The notes: a model not told the origin generated them from the sequence alone. A stretch of DNA of 64,000 nt from Paenibacillus sambharensis (GCF_003233845.1 NZ_QKRB01000058.1:1-64000); one strand, 5' to 3'. Counted from the stretch's first letter, positions 52,512 to 61,536 are shown. Program-made: numbers and translations.

Positions 52512-52694
52512 CTATCGGCTGCGCAGCTTTCCCTTCTGCTTGGCGCTAAGGAAGAATAACGTTCCCACCAGGAATAACCCAAGGCAGACATACATCGCAA
52601 TACCGGAATATTCGGCATTGAACAAGGTCACATTCACCAGGATAACGAACATCATTACGGTTAGTGTAGTGTATAATCCGATGATTTCCTTCAT
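52512..52694 (-). CDS. Small two-helix membrane protein of 60 residues
   Basis: MKEIIGLYTTLTVMMFVILV opens a first transmembrane helix, and GIAMYVCLGLFLVGTLFFLS is a second. The tail is basic (KQKGKLRSR). AGGAGG lies nine bases before the ATG and a strong terminator follows, so this is a complete single-gene unit. No family is recognised. Confidence 0.7.
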   Translation of the reverse strand: MKEIIGLYTTLTVMMFVILVNVTLFNAEYSGIAMYVCLGLFLVGTLFFLSAKQKGKLRSR

Positions 52695-52868
52695 TACACT
52701 CTACCTCCTGTCCGGTAAAATCAGTGTTATAACCTATTTACCCGAATATCAGGTTCTGCAAAAGCCCTTCCCATATAGATGGCTGGACGCGGCACGGAAG
52801 GTGACCACCCTCTGTAAAATATGGTACGATAAGGGCACTAATCTTGTATGGAACGGGGGCAGTCTACA

Positions 52869-53771
52869 GTGTCCAAAATCATATCACCCGCTTCGCCGTA
52901 TGGCGTTTACGGCTTTCGCTTCTCAGGCGGTGCAGGCGCATCGCTGTATGAACTGTTTGCAGTTGGACACCAGTCCATCGCCCCGGCGGACAGCTACAGC
53001 TGGGACGGGCTCGAGCGGGAGGACGGCCCGCTGCTGCTGCTGCAGTATACCGTTTCGGGTGCCGGTGAAATCGAAGTGGAAGGACGCAGGTCTTCAGTGC
53101 CAGCGGGACATGCTTTTCTCGTGGAGATTCCCGGGCAGCACCGGTACTACTATCCGCGCGGCGGCAGTGAGCCGTGGGTGTTCTACTTTGCGCTGTTTCG
53201 TCCGTACGGGCTGCTTACCCATTGGGAGGACATTAAGCGGCGATGCGGGGATGTAGCAGCCTTTGATCCGGCCGGTTCTGTCCCCGCTCTGCTGGAGCAT
53301 CTGTATAGAGAAGCTCGGCAGCACCGGATATCCGATGCCTACCGTGCCTCAGCGCATGTCTACCAGCTGGTAATGGAGCTGCTTCATGCCAGCTCGGAAG
53401 ACCATACTGCAGGTGAATCCGCCTCGGGGAAAATAACACAGGCCGCCGAATGGATACGGCTGCATTATGATCAGATCAAGTCCATAGATGAGGTTGCTGA
53501 GCAGGCAGGCCTGTCGAAGTACCATTTTATCCGCAGCTTCACCCGGACGGTCGGCTGCACGCCGAACCACTATCTCACCCGGGTCCGGCTGGAACGTGCT
53601 ATCACGCTGCTGCGCGAAACCGAGCTCCGCGTCGAAGACGTAGCACAGGCAGTCGGTTACACGAGCGGCAGCTACTTCATCAAGGTATTTCACAAGTGGG
53701 TCGGCTACCCGCCAGGAGAATACCGCAGCGGCCGCCGCCACCAGTCGTTCAGCCACCTGTTCTTCCAGTAA
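52869..53771 (+). CDS. AraC-family transcriptional regulator with cupin domain
   Basis: This protein of about 300 residues has an N-terminal sugar- or ligand-binding cupin (LLLLQYTVSGAGEIEVEGRR, GHAFLVEIPGQHRYYYPRGG). A C-terminal AraC double helix-turn-helix follows (AEQAGLSKYHFIRSFTRTVG; CTPNHYLTRVRLERAITLLR; AVGYTSGSYFIKVFHKWVGY). GTG 52869 has GGGGG nine bases upstream; ATG 52848 lacks a site. The last 13 codons and stop are the first copy of a 41-bp tandem repeat that continues outside the gene. No operon partner is visible, so the regulated genes may be elsewhere. Confidence 0.88.
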   Translation: MSKIISPASPYGVYGFRFSGGAGASLYELFAVGHQSIAPADSYSWDGLEREDGPLLLLQYTVSGAGEIEVEGRRSSVPAGHAFLVEIPGQHRYYYPRGGSEPWVFYFALFRPYGLLTHWEDIKRRCGDVAAFDPAGSVPALLEHLYREARQHRISDAYRASAHVYQLVMELLHASSEDHTAGESASGKITQAAEWIRLHYDQIKSIDEVAEQAGLSKYHFIRSFTRTVGCTPNHYLTRVRLERAITLLRETELRVEDVAQAVGYTSGSYFIKVFHKWVGYPPGEYRSGRRHQSFSHLFFQ

Positions 53772-53904
53772 GCCGCTGCCACCTGTCGTTCAGCCGCCTG
53801 TTCTTCCAGTAAGCCGCTGCCACCTGTCGTTCAGCCGCCTGTTCTTCCAGTAAGCCGCCGCCACCTGTCGTTCAGCCACCTGTTCTTCCAGTAAGCCGCT
53901 GCCA
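53731..53904. repeat. 41-bp tandem repeat seeded from the 3-prime end of the AraC-type gene
   Basis: Copies occupy 53731-53771 (coding end with TAA), 53772-53812, 53813-53853 and 53854-53894, plus a ten-base partial copy. Each ends GTTCTTCCAGTAA and differs at only a few positions. The copies after the stop are non-coding duplicates of the last codons. Confidence 0.95.
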
Positions 53905-54047
53905 TTAATCCTCTCTTTCCCCTCAGTCGAATGTGCTTATACTGTGTTTATTACGCACCGTCTCCATTGCTAATGCGATGTTCAGGGAGTCATGCCTGCA
54001 AAGAACCCGTAATCTTCCCGGTTGGTAAGGCGTGCCTTTGCAAAACG

Positions 54048-54134
54048 CCTAGGATATTCCCCAAAACAACGAGCAAGTCTATGCCTGCATTATTTATGGC
54101 GGGCAGGACTTCGCTTTAAAAGGGCCTAGGCCCC
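54048..54134 (-). mobile_element. Relic of an IS3-family element end related to the 0-1.4 kb IS
   Basis: Read on the minus strand, this stretch matches the left 80 bases of the IS at 4-1399. Both have TAGGCCC near the tip, AAGTCCTGCCCGCC (IS: GAGTCCTGCCCACC), then AAATAATGCAGGCATAGA, then CTCGTT and GGGG. Identity is high in the central 35 bases. The stretch is bounded by CCTAGG on both sides (54048 and 54125). No transposase reading frame follows. Direct repeats AAGGCGTGC...TTTGCAAAA lie on either side, near 54027 and 54151. Confidence 0.75.
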
Positions 54135-54164
54135 ATCTTACCCCACTGGCAAGGCGTGCTTTGC

Positions 54165-54352
54165 AAAATACCTGCGATAATGCATCCTTTTGCCATGGCT
54201 CATGCGAGCACCAAAAAATACCTGCGATAATGCATCTTTTTTCATGTCAGCTGTCCGCTAAAACATCTCTCGGCTCTAATACCTGCATATTTGCAGGAAT
54301 TTCTCCAATAATGAGCGATTTAGCCTAAAATACCTGCACTTATGCAGGTTTG
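54165..54352. repeat. Second four-element hairpin array, CCTGCA-N4-TGCAGG type
   Basis: Elements start at 54171, 54221, 54282 and 54333. The last two are perfect palindromes (CCTGCATATTTGCAGG, CCTGCACTTATGCAGG). The first two share one changed sequence, CCTGCGATAATGCATC, that no longer pairs fully. Distances are 50, 61 and 51 bp, the same as in the array at 20.35 kb. A-rich bases precede and T-rich bases follow most elements. Confidence 0.88.
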
Positions 54353-54377
54353 GTGCAGCCATCGCTAACATTCGGGG

Positions 54378-54658
54378 AAGACAGGCGGGCAGCGTGTGAT
54401 TCTTGCGGTGGACGTAAAGGCAGGCTTGTAGTGTCTGATGCTTGCGATGAGTGGAAAGACAGGCGGGTAGTGTCTGGTTCTTGCGGTGAGTGGAAAGACA
54501 AGCTTGCAGTGTCCAGTTCTTCCGGGTGAGCGGAAAGACAGGTTTGCAGTGTGTGATTCTTCCGGGTGGGCGTAAAGGCAGACTTGTAGTGTCTGATGCT
54601 TGCGGTGAGTGGGAAGACTGACTTGTTGTGTGTGGCTGTTACGGTGAGTTTAATGCAG
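54378..54658. repeat. Minisatellite with 39-40-bp units
   Basis: About six to seven diverged units of the form AAAGACAGGCTTGTAGTGTC followed by TGATTCTTGCGGTGAGTGG run head to tail. No reading frame with support lies inside. Confidence 0.85.
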
Positions 54659-54689
54659 CTCTACTAGCAAGAACGTTACCTGAAAATGC

Positions 54690-54870
54690 TGCTGAAGACC
54701 CTGCTCTAGCATCGCGTTACCCGTACATGCTGTCCACCACTCTGCGTTACCACTAACGTTAACCGTACATGCTGCCCACCACTCTGTGTTAGCATTAACA
54801 CCAACCGAACATGCTGACGACCCTGCACTAGCATTAACACTAACCGGACACGCTCCACCACCCTGATTAA
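54690..54870. repeat. Minisatellite with about 42-bp units
   Basis: About four to five diverged units contain AACCGTACATGCTGCCCACC followed by ACTCTGTGTTAGCATTAACA. They follow directly on the 39-40-bp block but have a different sequence. The 53905-55343 interval holds no supported gene. Confidence 0.8.
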
Positions 54871-54964
54871 TCTCCTTCGTAGAGATTCAGCATCCTTGCC
54901 TTCATGGCTGATTCCCCCGCTAATTCCCCCACCAGCACAACAAATTCATTCGAGTAACCTCGCC

Positions 54965-55050
54965 TGTGAAAAAAATCACAAAAACCTCTTGCATATTTCT
55001 TCCCGCGGATGTATGATACTAAGTACAAAGACCTTGTGAATACAATCACA
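54965..55050 (+). promoter_or_regulatory. Promoter of the NADH-oxidase-like gene between two Fnr/Rex-like dyads
   Basis: TTGCAT (54989-54994) and TATGAT (55012-55017) are 17 bases apart. TGTGAAAAAAATCACA (54965-54980) lies just upstream and TGTGAATACAATCACA (55035-55050) just downstream of the expected start. Both fit TGTGA-N6-TCACA, the Fnr consensus, and overlap the Rex consensus TTGTGAA-N4-TTCACAA. The downstream site would block transcription when bound. Confidence 0.7.
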
Positions 55051-55160
55051 TAGTTGAATGGCTTGATTTAAGAGAGCACGCAGAGAATACAGAAGATCTC
55101 CCGTATCGACGTGGAACTAAGCTGGCTGTAACAAGCAAACCATTTTTATCTAACCAGATT

Positions 55161-55322
55161 TGTGAAATCATTCACTAAGTTGCCTGCTTAGATCCACTCA
55201 ACTTAACTGCCCTCTTGGCTCCTGTTAATAACAATTACCGCTATATCGCAGTCCGCTGATAACTCTGCACCGGTTTAAATAGCCGGTCACTCTCAACACC
55301 CAACTTTGTGAAACTTTTCACC
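55161..55322 (+). promoter_or_regulatory. Two further Fnr/Rex-like dyads in the leader
   Basis: TGTGAAATCATTCACT (55161-55176) and TGTGAAACTTTTCACC (55307-55322) repeat the TGTGA-N6-TCAC pattern. The latter lies just before the ribosome binding site. Both are preceded by T, fitting the Rex TTGTGAA arm. The leader from the promoter to the start codon is about 320 bases. Confidence 0.6.
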
Positions 55323-55343
55323 ACATTCGAGGAGGATTTTACT

Positions 55344-56726
55344 ATGAACACTAACATGACCAACACTACATTTACCAATAACTCCGATACCGAACCGTTG
55401 AAAATAGCCGTAATCGGCTGTACGCATGCCGGTACGGCTGCCGTAACCCAGATGGCGAAGCTCTATCCCGACGCCCGCATTACCGTTTATGAGCGTAACG
55501 ATAACGTCTCCTTCCTCTCATGCGGCATCGCGCTCCATGTCGGCGGGGTCGTCAAGGATGCGGATAAGCTGTTTTATTCGAGTCCCAAGCAGCTTGCCGA
55601 GCTGGGTGTCATGACGAAGATGCGCCACAACGTGCTCAGCATCGATACAGAGACCAAGACGCTTGAAGCGCAGAACCTGGAGACAGGCGAAGCCTTCACT
55701 GACAGCTATGACAAGCTTGTTGTAACAACCGGCTCATGGCCGGTTATCCCGAAGATGGAAGGCATTGATCTTCATAATGTCCTCCTCTGCAAAAACTATG
55801 CACACGCACAGACGATAATCGAGCGCGCCAAGACAGCCCGCAGCATTACTGTTGTTGGCGCAGGCTATATCGGCATCGAGCTGGTCGAGGCCTTCGAGCA
55901 GCTGGGCAAGCAGGTGACACTCGTCGATAATACGGACCGCGTCCTGTTCAAATATCTGGACCGTGAATTTACGGACCGTGTAGAAGGCGAGCTGGAAGCG
56001 CGCGGCATCAAGCTGGCACTCGGCCAGAGCGTGGAGTCCTTCCAGGGAGGGAACGGTTCCGTTGAACGTGTCATCACCACCAAGGGCGAAATCGAGAGTG
56101 ATCTGGTCGTTCTCTGCATCGGCTTCCGGCCGAATACAGAGCTGCTCAAGGGGCAGGTCGATATGCTGCCAAGCGGTGCCATAATCGTTGACGAGTACAT
56201 GCGCACGAGCAAGCCGGATGTCTTCGCTGCAGGCGACAGCTGCGCTGTCTACTACAACCCAACCCAGTCGCATGCCTACATTCCGCTCGCCACGAACGCT
56301 GTCCGGATGGGTACACTCGTTGCACGCAACCTGATGAATCCGACACTGAAATATATGGGCACTCAAGGGACGTCGGGCATCAAGATTTATGATCTGAACA
56401 TTGCCTCGACAGGCATGACCGAACAGGCTGCCGAGCAGGCCGGCATGAAGGTCAAGACCGTAACTGTTCTTGAGAATGACAAGCCGGAGTTCATGCCGCA
56501 TTTTGATGAGGTGATGCTGAAGCTGGTCTATGAGGAAGACGGCGGCCGGATCGTCGGCGCACAAGTGCTGTCGGAGGCCGACCTCACGCAGTCGGTCAAC
56601 ACCTTGTCGGTCTGCATCCAGAACGGCATGACCGTCGATCAGCTCGGCTTCGTCGACTTCTTCTTTCAGCCGCACTACAACAAGCCGTGGAACCTGCTGA
56701 ATCAAGCGGGCCTGCAGGCGATCTGA
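55344..56726 (+). CDS. NADH oxidase / CoA-disulfide-reductase-type flavoprotein
   Basis: This FAD- and NAD(P)H-dependent enzyme has about 460 residues. The FAD-binding GxGxxG-like site is KIAVIGCTHAGTAA and the NAD site is ITVVGAGYIGIELVE. The second FAD motif is DVFAAGDSCAV. The single redox-active Cys lies in NVSFLSCGIALHVGG, as in water-forming NADH oxidases and CoA-disulfide reductases. GGAGG precedes ATG 55344. Four Fnr/Rex-like sites upstream imply control by oxygen or NADH level, which favours NADH oxidase (nox). Confidence 0.92.
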   Translation: MNTNMTNTTFTNNSDTEPLKIAVIGCTHAGTAAVTQMAKLYPDARITVYERNDNVSFLSCGIALHVGGVVKDADKLFYSSPKQLAELGVMTKMRHNVLSIDTETKTLEAQNLETGEAFTDSYDKLVVTTGSWPVIPKMEGIDLHNVLLCKNYAHAQTIIERAKTARSITVVGAGYIGIELVEAFEQLGKQVTLVDNTDRVLFKYLDREFTDRVEGELEARGIKLALGQSVESFQGGNGSVERVITTKGEIESDLVVLCIGFRPNTELLKGQVDMLPSGAIIVDEYMRTSKPDVFAAGDSCAVYYNPTQSHAYIPLATNAVRMGTLVARNLMNPTLKYMGTQGTSGIKIYDLNIASTGMTEQAAEQAGMKVKTVTVLENDKPEFMPHFDEVMLKLVYEEDGGRIVGAQVLSEADLTQSVNTLSVCIQNGMTVDQLGFVDFFFQPHYNKPWNLLNQAGLQAI

Positions 56727-56782
56727 ACAGAACCCTATACCTGATTTTGAAGGTTAGCCATCTGATACACGAGCCTTGCTTT

Positions 56783-56816
56783 CCTTTCGGGCAGCCGCGC
56801 TGTCCGAAGGTTTTTT
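56783..56816 (+). terminator. Terminator after the NADH-oxidase-like gene
   Basis: CCTTTCGGGCAGC and GCTGTCCGAAGG form an almost perfect stem around CGC, followed by six Ts. Confidence 0.8.
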
Positions 56817-56875
56817 ACTCTAATCTGCCTATAACACACGCTCGGCAAACCACATACACCAAGGAGTGGAAAAGG

Positions 56876-57148
56876 ATGGACCTACCTTATATTGAAGCTG
56901 CGGTCATCATCATATTGGGTTTCCTCACAGGAATCGTGCTCAGTGCGAGCGGAATTAAGATCTATACCAGCGGAGTTCATATCCTCCTGGGATGCATGTT
57001 ATGGATTCAAGTTTCCATCTTAGATAAGCGTTCCCCCAGCAGGAACCATCACCCTATAGACCGCAACCGCACAAAAAGCCAGCCGCCGGCTGAAATGCCG
57101 GCGGCTGGCGCATGTAATACTCAAGAGGTATTATTGACAACGCATTAA
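56876..57148 (+). CDS. Small membrane protein of about 90 residues
   Basis: The N-terminal half has two hydrophobic helices (IEAAVIIILGFLTGIVLSAS and IYTSGVHILLGCMLWIQVSI). The C-terminal half is polar and includes the sequence of a strong hairpin, so the tail may be non-essential. AAGGAGTGG lies before ATG 56876. The stop overlaps the end of the convergent SLH-protein gene by four bases. No family is recognised. Confidence 0.6.
   Translation: MDLPYIEAAVIIILGFLTGIVLSASGIKIYTSGVHILLGCMLWIQVSILDKRSPSRNHHPIDRNRTKSQPPAEMPAAGACNTQEVLLTTH
57073..57109 (-). terminator. Terminator of the SLH-protein gene
   Basis: GCCAGCCGCCGGC (57078-57090) pairs perfectly with GCCGGCGGCTGGC (57097-57109) around TGAAAT. 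On the minus strand CTTTTTG follows. It lies inside the 3-prime end of the convergent small gene. Confidence 0.75.
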
Positions 57149-60100
57149 ATCAAATCAGCCTTCTGCAGAAGGTTTCTTACCATGGTAGCAACCTCTGCTC
57201 TTGTAATATTATCCTTTGGAGCAAGCTTATTGTTGCCCTTGCCCTTTACGAGACCATTATCTACGCAGAGCGCTGCCGCTTCTTGCGCCCAAGCCCGTAT
57301 AGCACTGCCATCCTCGAATACGCTTAATGACTGGCCTGCATTTTCACCGTCCGCTGTCAGACTGGCAATACGAGCTGCTCTTGCCACCATGGTCATCGCT
57401 TCTTCGCGGGTGATTGGCTGATCTGGAGCAAATACGCCTTTGCCATAGCCGTTAATCAGCTCATACTTGGTTGCCGTATTGACATAGGCGGCAAACCAAT
57501 CAGAGGCCTGTACATCCGTAAAGCCTGTCTTGCCCGACGCCGGCTTCAAGCCCAATCCGCGTACAAGTATCGCCGCAAATTCGGCACGTGAGATATCACG
57601 CTTTGGCTCAAATACCCCTTCGCTCACGCCAGAGATTACCATACGGGAGCCCATGTCATTCACAGCCTCTTTGGCCCAATGCCCCGCCACATCGGCAAAT
57701 TCAATTGGATTCCATACTACGGAGTACAAGCTGTTCGTCAAACTGTTGATTTCCGCGTAGTATATGCCGTCCTCAACAATGACTCTAGTAGGTACGTGAC
57801 GCACCACGCCGTCCGGGTCCACGACTACACCTGTCGTAATCTTCGAAGGATCAACCCCCGCAGGTATCGGGATACGCCGCTCAATATACTGCTTGAAGCT
57901 GTTCAGACTTACACTTGTACCATTGTAGCTGGCTGTTATTTCAAAGGAAACGCCAGGTACCACAATAACAGCCTTCTGCTTGCCGATCGCACTATTAATT
58001 GCTGCTTGCTCTGCTGCGTTCGGCTCGGCAATGCGAATGGTCATTTTAACATCTTCATTGTTAATACCGCTGCCAAACTGCTGAATAACTTGGTCAATTA
58101 ACATATCTTTCGCCGGTAAAATATAGATTGCCTGGTCTGTTCTGATTTCAAGCACAGACGACTTCGCTTCCATAGCCTTCACAAGGGCCGCATTCAACTC
58201 GATATTAGAGACCTGCGAGCTTTGGCCGCTGACCGGCAGCATGACGGTTGTTCCGGTTTGACCGGAATTCAGTTCATCCTGCAGCTTCTTCGAATCAATT
58301 GTAACAACAAGCTCCTTCCGGCCATCCTTCTGTCCTGAAGCAATGGAGCCTGGGATCTCCTTGCTCTGTCCGCCAATAACAACCGGCAGTGTCGAAGATG
58401 GAGCTGCTGCTGGCGTGTTAGTGCCGCTGCCTGTTCCCGTGCCTGGTCCTGTCACTGGAGGTACCGGCGTCCCGCCTGTTTCTGTTTCCGGCTCTGTTAC
58501 CGGAGGTACCGGCGTCCCGCCTGTTCCTGTTTCCGGCTCTGTTACCGGAGGCACCGGCGTCCCGCCCGTTCCTGTTTCCGGCTCTGTTACCGGAGGCACC
58601 GGCGTCCCGCCCGTTCCTGTGTTTGGCTCTGTTACCGGAGGCACCGGCGTCTCGCCCGTTCCTGTGCTTGGCTCGGGCACTGGCGTCGCCGGTGTCTCGC
58701 CTGTTCCTGTGCTTGGCTCTGTCACTGGCGGTGCTGGCGTTTCTCCGGTTCCTGTTCCCGGCCCTGTCTCCGGTTCCGGGACCTCGACCGGATCAGGCAA
58801 CACAGCGTTAAATGGCCTGCGTATTATATTTGAATCCTTACCACCCTCCAAAAGGTAGAGATACCCTCCGTATACAGCCAGACTCTTCGGATAGTGGAAC
58901 CTGTATGAATCGTCCATACTCGTCCAGTTAATCCCCTGCTGGAACGGACTCATCTGGCCTTTCCAAACGTACTGCCCGTATGGTGTTTCGCTGTCCAGAA
59001 CATAGACATAACCTTCAGCATCTATAACAATAGATGCTCCTTGCCGCGGAGCTGGCTGATCCTGCCCGTATGCAAACGGCTGGTTCACCCACGTGTTTGT
59101 TCCATCTCCTACATGTAGACTGATACCTTCGTAGCCCGAGATAACAGAGTATATAAATCCCCCATGGACGGTATACGACATAACATGACCATCAGCAGCA
59201 GGAGATACATCTGCCCAGCTAGTTCCATCCCAGCGTGCGATAATATTGTTATAGAACCACTCATATTGATCATTCCGGTAGATGTAGGTGATATTCTGAT
59301 ATACTTTATCTCCATCAACCACAAGCTCTCCAAAACTGCGGTCAATTTCGCTCCCCCAGCTTGAATCAGGAGTAGATACCTCAGGAATGTCTTCACTGAT
59401 GATAGTCCAGCTCTGGTCCGGCTGAAGAGCTATAAGTTCATAGTGCGAGGTGCTGTCACCGAACAGATAATAATATCTGGAGGCATAGAGCGTACCATCA
59501 CCCGATACTGCAATGCCTACAATTTCTGAATATTCTTCTTCCGGATTAGCAGGGATCAGGGGAAGCTCTGTCCACAGGTCAGCGCCATCTGTTTTCTTAT
59601 TGATCGTCATCCCGAAAGCGGTATATAGTGTGCCGGTTGAAGCATCAATGGCAAACTTGTCGGTTCTGAGCGGATTTGTTTCCGACGACTGCGCATATGT
59701 TTGCCATAGCGACTGCTTCTTGACAGTGACCACAATTTGCTGTGAAGCAGTCTGTCCGTTCAACGAAGCCGTTAACGTCAGTGTCACGTTCACATCCGTT
59801 TCATATGACGCTGGACGATTGACAACAGCCTTACCGGAGGCTGGATCAATAACCAGAGCGGGATGATTGCTTTCCCACGCAAGTGTTGTTCCGAAGTCTC
59901 CTGCTGACGGCAGTATAATGTCCTGGGTTACCCAGTGCTGGGAATCCATATGAGCATAAGCCAGATTCAGATCGTTGGCTGACTCCGTTACAGCTTCTTG
60001 ATCCGTCATCGGGTAATTCGTACGGAACAGTACCGCATCACCGGCACCTTTATTTAATCCTGTCATTGCACCGTCGCTGAGTTCCGATGTACCTACGCCA

Positions 60101-61320
60101 TACCAGCTGTCTGTATTTCCTGCTAGGGCACTGAGGAAAACACCGGGAAGCAGAGATTCTTTTGTAAACTGGACATTTTCGGGGTCCGTGGTGTTCACAA
60201 GGTAAACCACCGATTCTCCGTTCTCGTATACCGCGACGGCCAATTGGTCCGGTCCCAGTTCGACAATGTCCATTGGATGGCTGTCGGCTGCTGCAAATCT
60301 CGTTGACCACAACAAGCTGCCCATGCTGTTATATTTGGCAAGGAATGCACGGCCGCTGCCCGCTGCGAGCTGTCCGTCCACAGAATCAGACGTGCCCGTT
60401 ATGATCAGTTCCCCGCTCTGTGTCTTGATCATCTTATTGAGATCCTCACGCTGCGAACCCTCATAGGATTGTGGAGCCTCTAGCAGGTCACCTGTCAGTT
60501 TATCGAATTTAGCAAGGAACAGATCGTAGTCGCCCCCGCTAAAATGTTGAAAGTCATGCTGTGAGGATGCGGTTTGACCCATCACGACATAGCTGCCATC
60601 CATCTCTGCAACAGCATGAGCACTGTCGGTGCTATTGCCGCCAAAAACCTTCGTCCAGACCGGAACGCCATCAGCCGCCCGCACTTTCATAATAAATGCG
60701 CTGCTGGAGCGGCTGGACTCGGATAGACTTCCATAGTTTTTAAAGCTATTTAGCCCGGCAAAGATTCCCTCATTAGCCCTTGTGCTGCCTGTAATAACGT
60801 AGTGACCGTCCTCTGATTCAATTACATCATACGCATCATCGTGCGTGCCGCCCTTATAGACCTGAAGCCACTGCTGATTGCCGTTGGCATCCAGCTTTAA
60901 CAGAAAAATAGATCCTTGACTAACCCCAGCAGCTATATAGCCGCCTTCAGACGTTGCCTTAAGCGCAAGTCTGCCGTATTGCTCGATAGGCAGGTTAACG
61001 GATTTCTTCCACTGCATAATGTGCTTGCTGTCGTATTTAACAAGCATCAGCATGGTGTAACGAATATCCTTCTCCGTGAATACACCTGCCAAATTGCGGT
61101 CATAAGACCGCGTATTAATTGCCGCAACATAGCTGCCATCAGGCTGAATCGCCATGCTCATAGCTCGTTCATCGCTGGAACCGCCAAAAGTTTTGACTGT
61201 GTAGCTTGGTGCGGACGGCGTTGTTATTGCCATGGCATATGCCGACACAGGCACTAATCCCTGGAACGGTAAAGCCAGCGCTAGCACGAGTGCAAGCGTC
61301 TTTTTCTTGTTTCCTCGCAT
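57145..61320 (-). CDS. Secreted S-layer-homology protein with beta-propellers and a Pro/Thr/Gly repeat linker
   Basis: This is a surface protein of about 1,390 residues. A signal peptide ends near SAYA. Residues about 40-440 form a propeller-like region with repeated kelch-like turns (DGSYVAAINT, EGGYIAAGVSQ, DGHYVITGST, DGSYVVMGQT). A divergent Ig-like domain (LAWESNHPALVIDPASGKAV) and a second propeller-like region (SGDGTLYASRYYY) follow. About nine copies of a 15-residue linker (PPVTEPETGTGGTPV) come next. The last 170 residues hold three SLH domains (FADVAGHWAKEAVNDM; FTDVQASDWFAAYV; FEDGSAIRAWAQEAAAL) that bind pyruvylated wall polymers. GGGAGG precedes ATG 61320. The biological role is unknown. 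Confidence 0.9.
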   Translation of the reverse strand: MRGNKKKTLALVLALALPFQGLVPVSAYAMAITTPSAPSYTVKTFGGSSDERAMSMAIQPDGSYVAAINTRSYDRNLAGVFTEKDIRYTMLMLVKYDSKHIMQWKKSVNLPIEQYGRLALKATSEGGYIAAGVSQGSIFLLKLDANGNQQWLQVYKGGTHDDAYDVIESEDGHYVITGSTRANEGIFAGLNSFKNYGSLSESSRSSSAFIMKVRAADGVPVWTKVFGGNSTDSAHAVAEMDGSYVVMGQTASSQHDFQHFSGGDYDLFLAKFDKLTGDLLEAPQSYEGSQREDLNKMIKTQSGELIITGTSDSVDGQLAAGSGRAFLAKYNSMGSLLWSTRFAAADSHPMDIVELGPDQLAVAVYENGESVVYLVNTTDPENVQFTKESLLPGVFLSALAGNTDSWYGVGTSELSDGAMTGLNKGAGDAVLFRTNYPMTDQEAVTESANDLNLAYAHMDSQHWVTQDIILPSAGDFGTTLAWESNHPALVIDPASGKAVVNRPASYETDVNVTLTLTASLNGQTASQQIVVTVKKQSLWQTYAQSSETNPLRTDKFAIDASTGTLYTAFGMTINKKTDGADLWTELPLIPANPEEEYSEIVGIAVSGDGTLYASRYYYLFGDSTSHYELIALQPDQSWTIISEDIPEVSTPDSSWGSEIDRSFGELVVDGDKVYQNITYIYRNDQYEWFYNNIIARWDGTSWADVSPAADGHVMSYTVHGGFIYSVISGYEGISLHVGDGTNTWVNQPFAYGQDQPAPRQGASIVIDAEGYVYVLDSETPYGQYVWKGQMSPFQQGINWTSMDDSYRFHYPKSLAVYGGYLYLLEGGKDSNIIRRPFNAVLPDPVEVPEPETGPGTGTGETPAPPVTEPSTGTGETPATPVPEPSTGTGETPVPPVTEPNTGTGGTPVPPVTEPETGTGGTPVPPVTEPETGTGGTPVPPVTEPETETGGTPVPPVTGPGTGTGSGTNTPAAAPSSTLPVVIGGQSKEIPGSIASGQKDGRKELVVTIDSKKLQDELNSGQTGTTVMLPVSGQSSQVSNIELNAALVKAMEAKSSVLEIRTDQAIYILPAKDMLIDQVIQQFGSGINNEDVKMTIRIAEPNAAEQAAINSAIGKQKAVIVVPGVSFEITASYNGTSVSLNSFKQYIERRIPIPAGVDPSKITTGVVVDPDGVVRHVPTRVIVEDGIYYAEINSLTNSLYSVVWNPIEFADVAGHWAKEAVNDMGSRMVISGVSEGVFEPKRDISRAEFAAILVRGLGLKPASGKTGFTDVQASDWFAAYVNTATKYELINGYGKGVFAPDQPITREEAMTMVARAARIASLTADGENAGQSLSVFEDGSAIRAWAQEAAALCVDNGLVKGKGNNKLAPKDNITRAEVATMVRNLLQKADLI

Positions 61321-61460
61321 TGATGTTCCTCCCAAGATGTTGTTGGAAACCCTATTTGGTAATACCTTTTATTAATCGGCACAAATTTACAGATAGTGAA
61401 GAGGTCTTTCAGTATATTTTTCCTACTATCAGGTCAATGATTTCGAACAAGCCAGCCCAA

Positions 61461-61503
61461 AGAAACCAAGCCCGCCAGGCAAGGCCTGACGGGCTTGGTT
61501 TCT
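61461..61503 (-). terminator. Terminator after tatC
   Basis: AGAAACCAAGCCCGCCAGG pairs with CCTGACGGGCTTGGTTTCT with one mismatch, giving about 18 base pairs. It lies just downstream of the tatC stop. Confidence 0.8.
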
Positions 61504-61536
61504 TTACTATGAAGTACAATGCAATAGATGTTCCCC

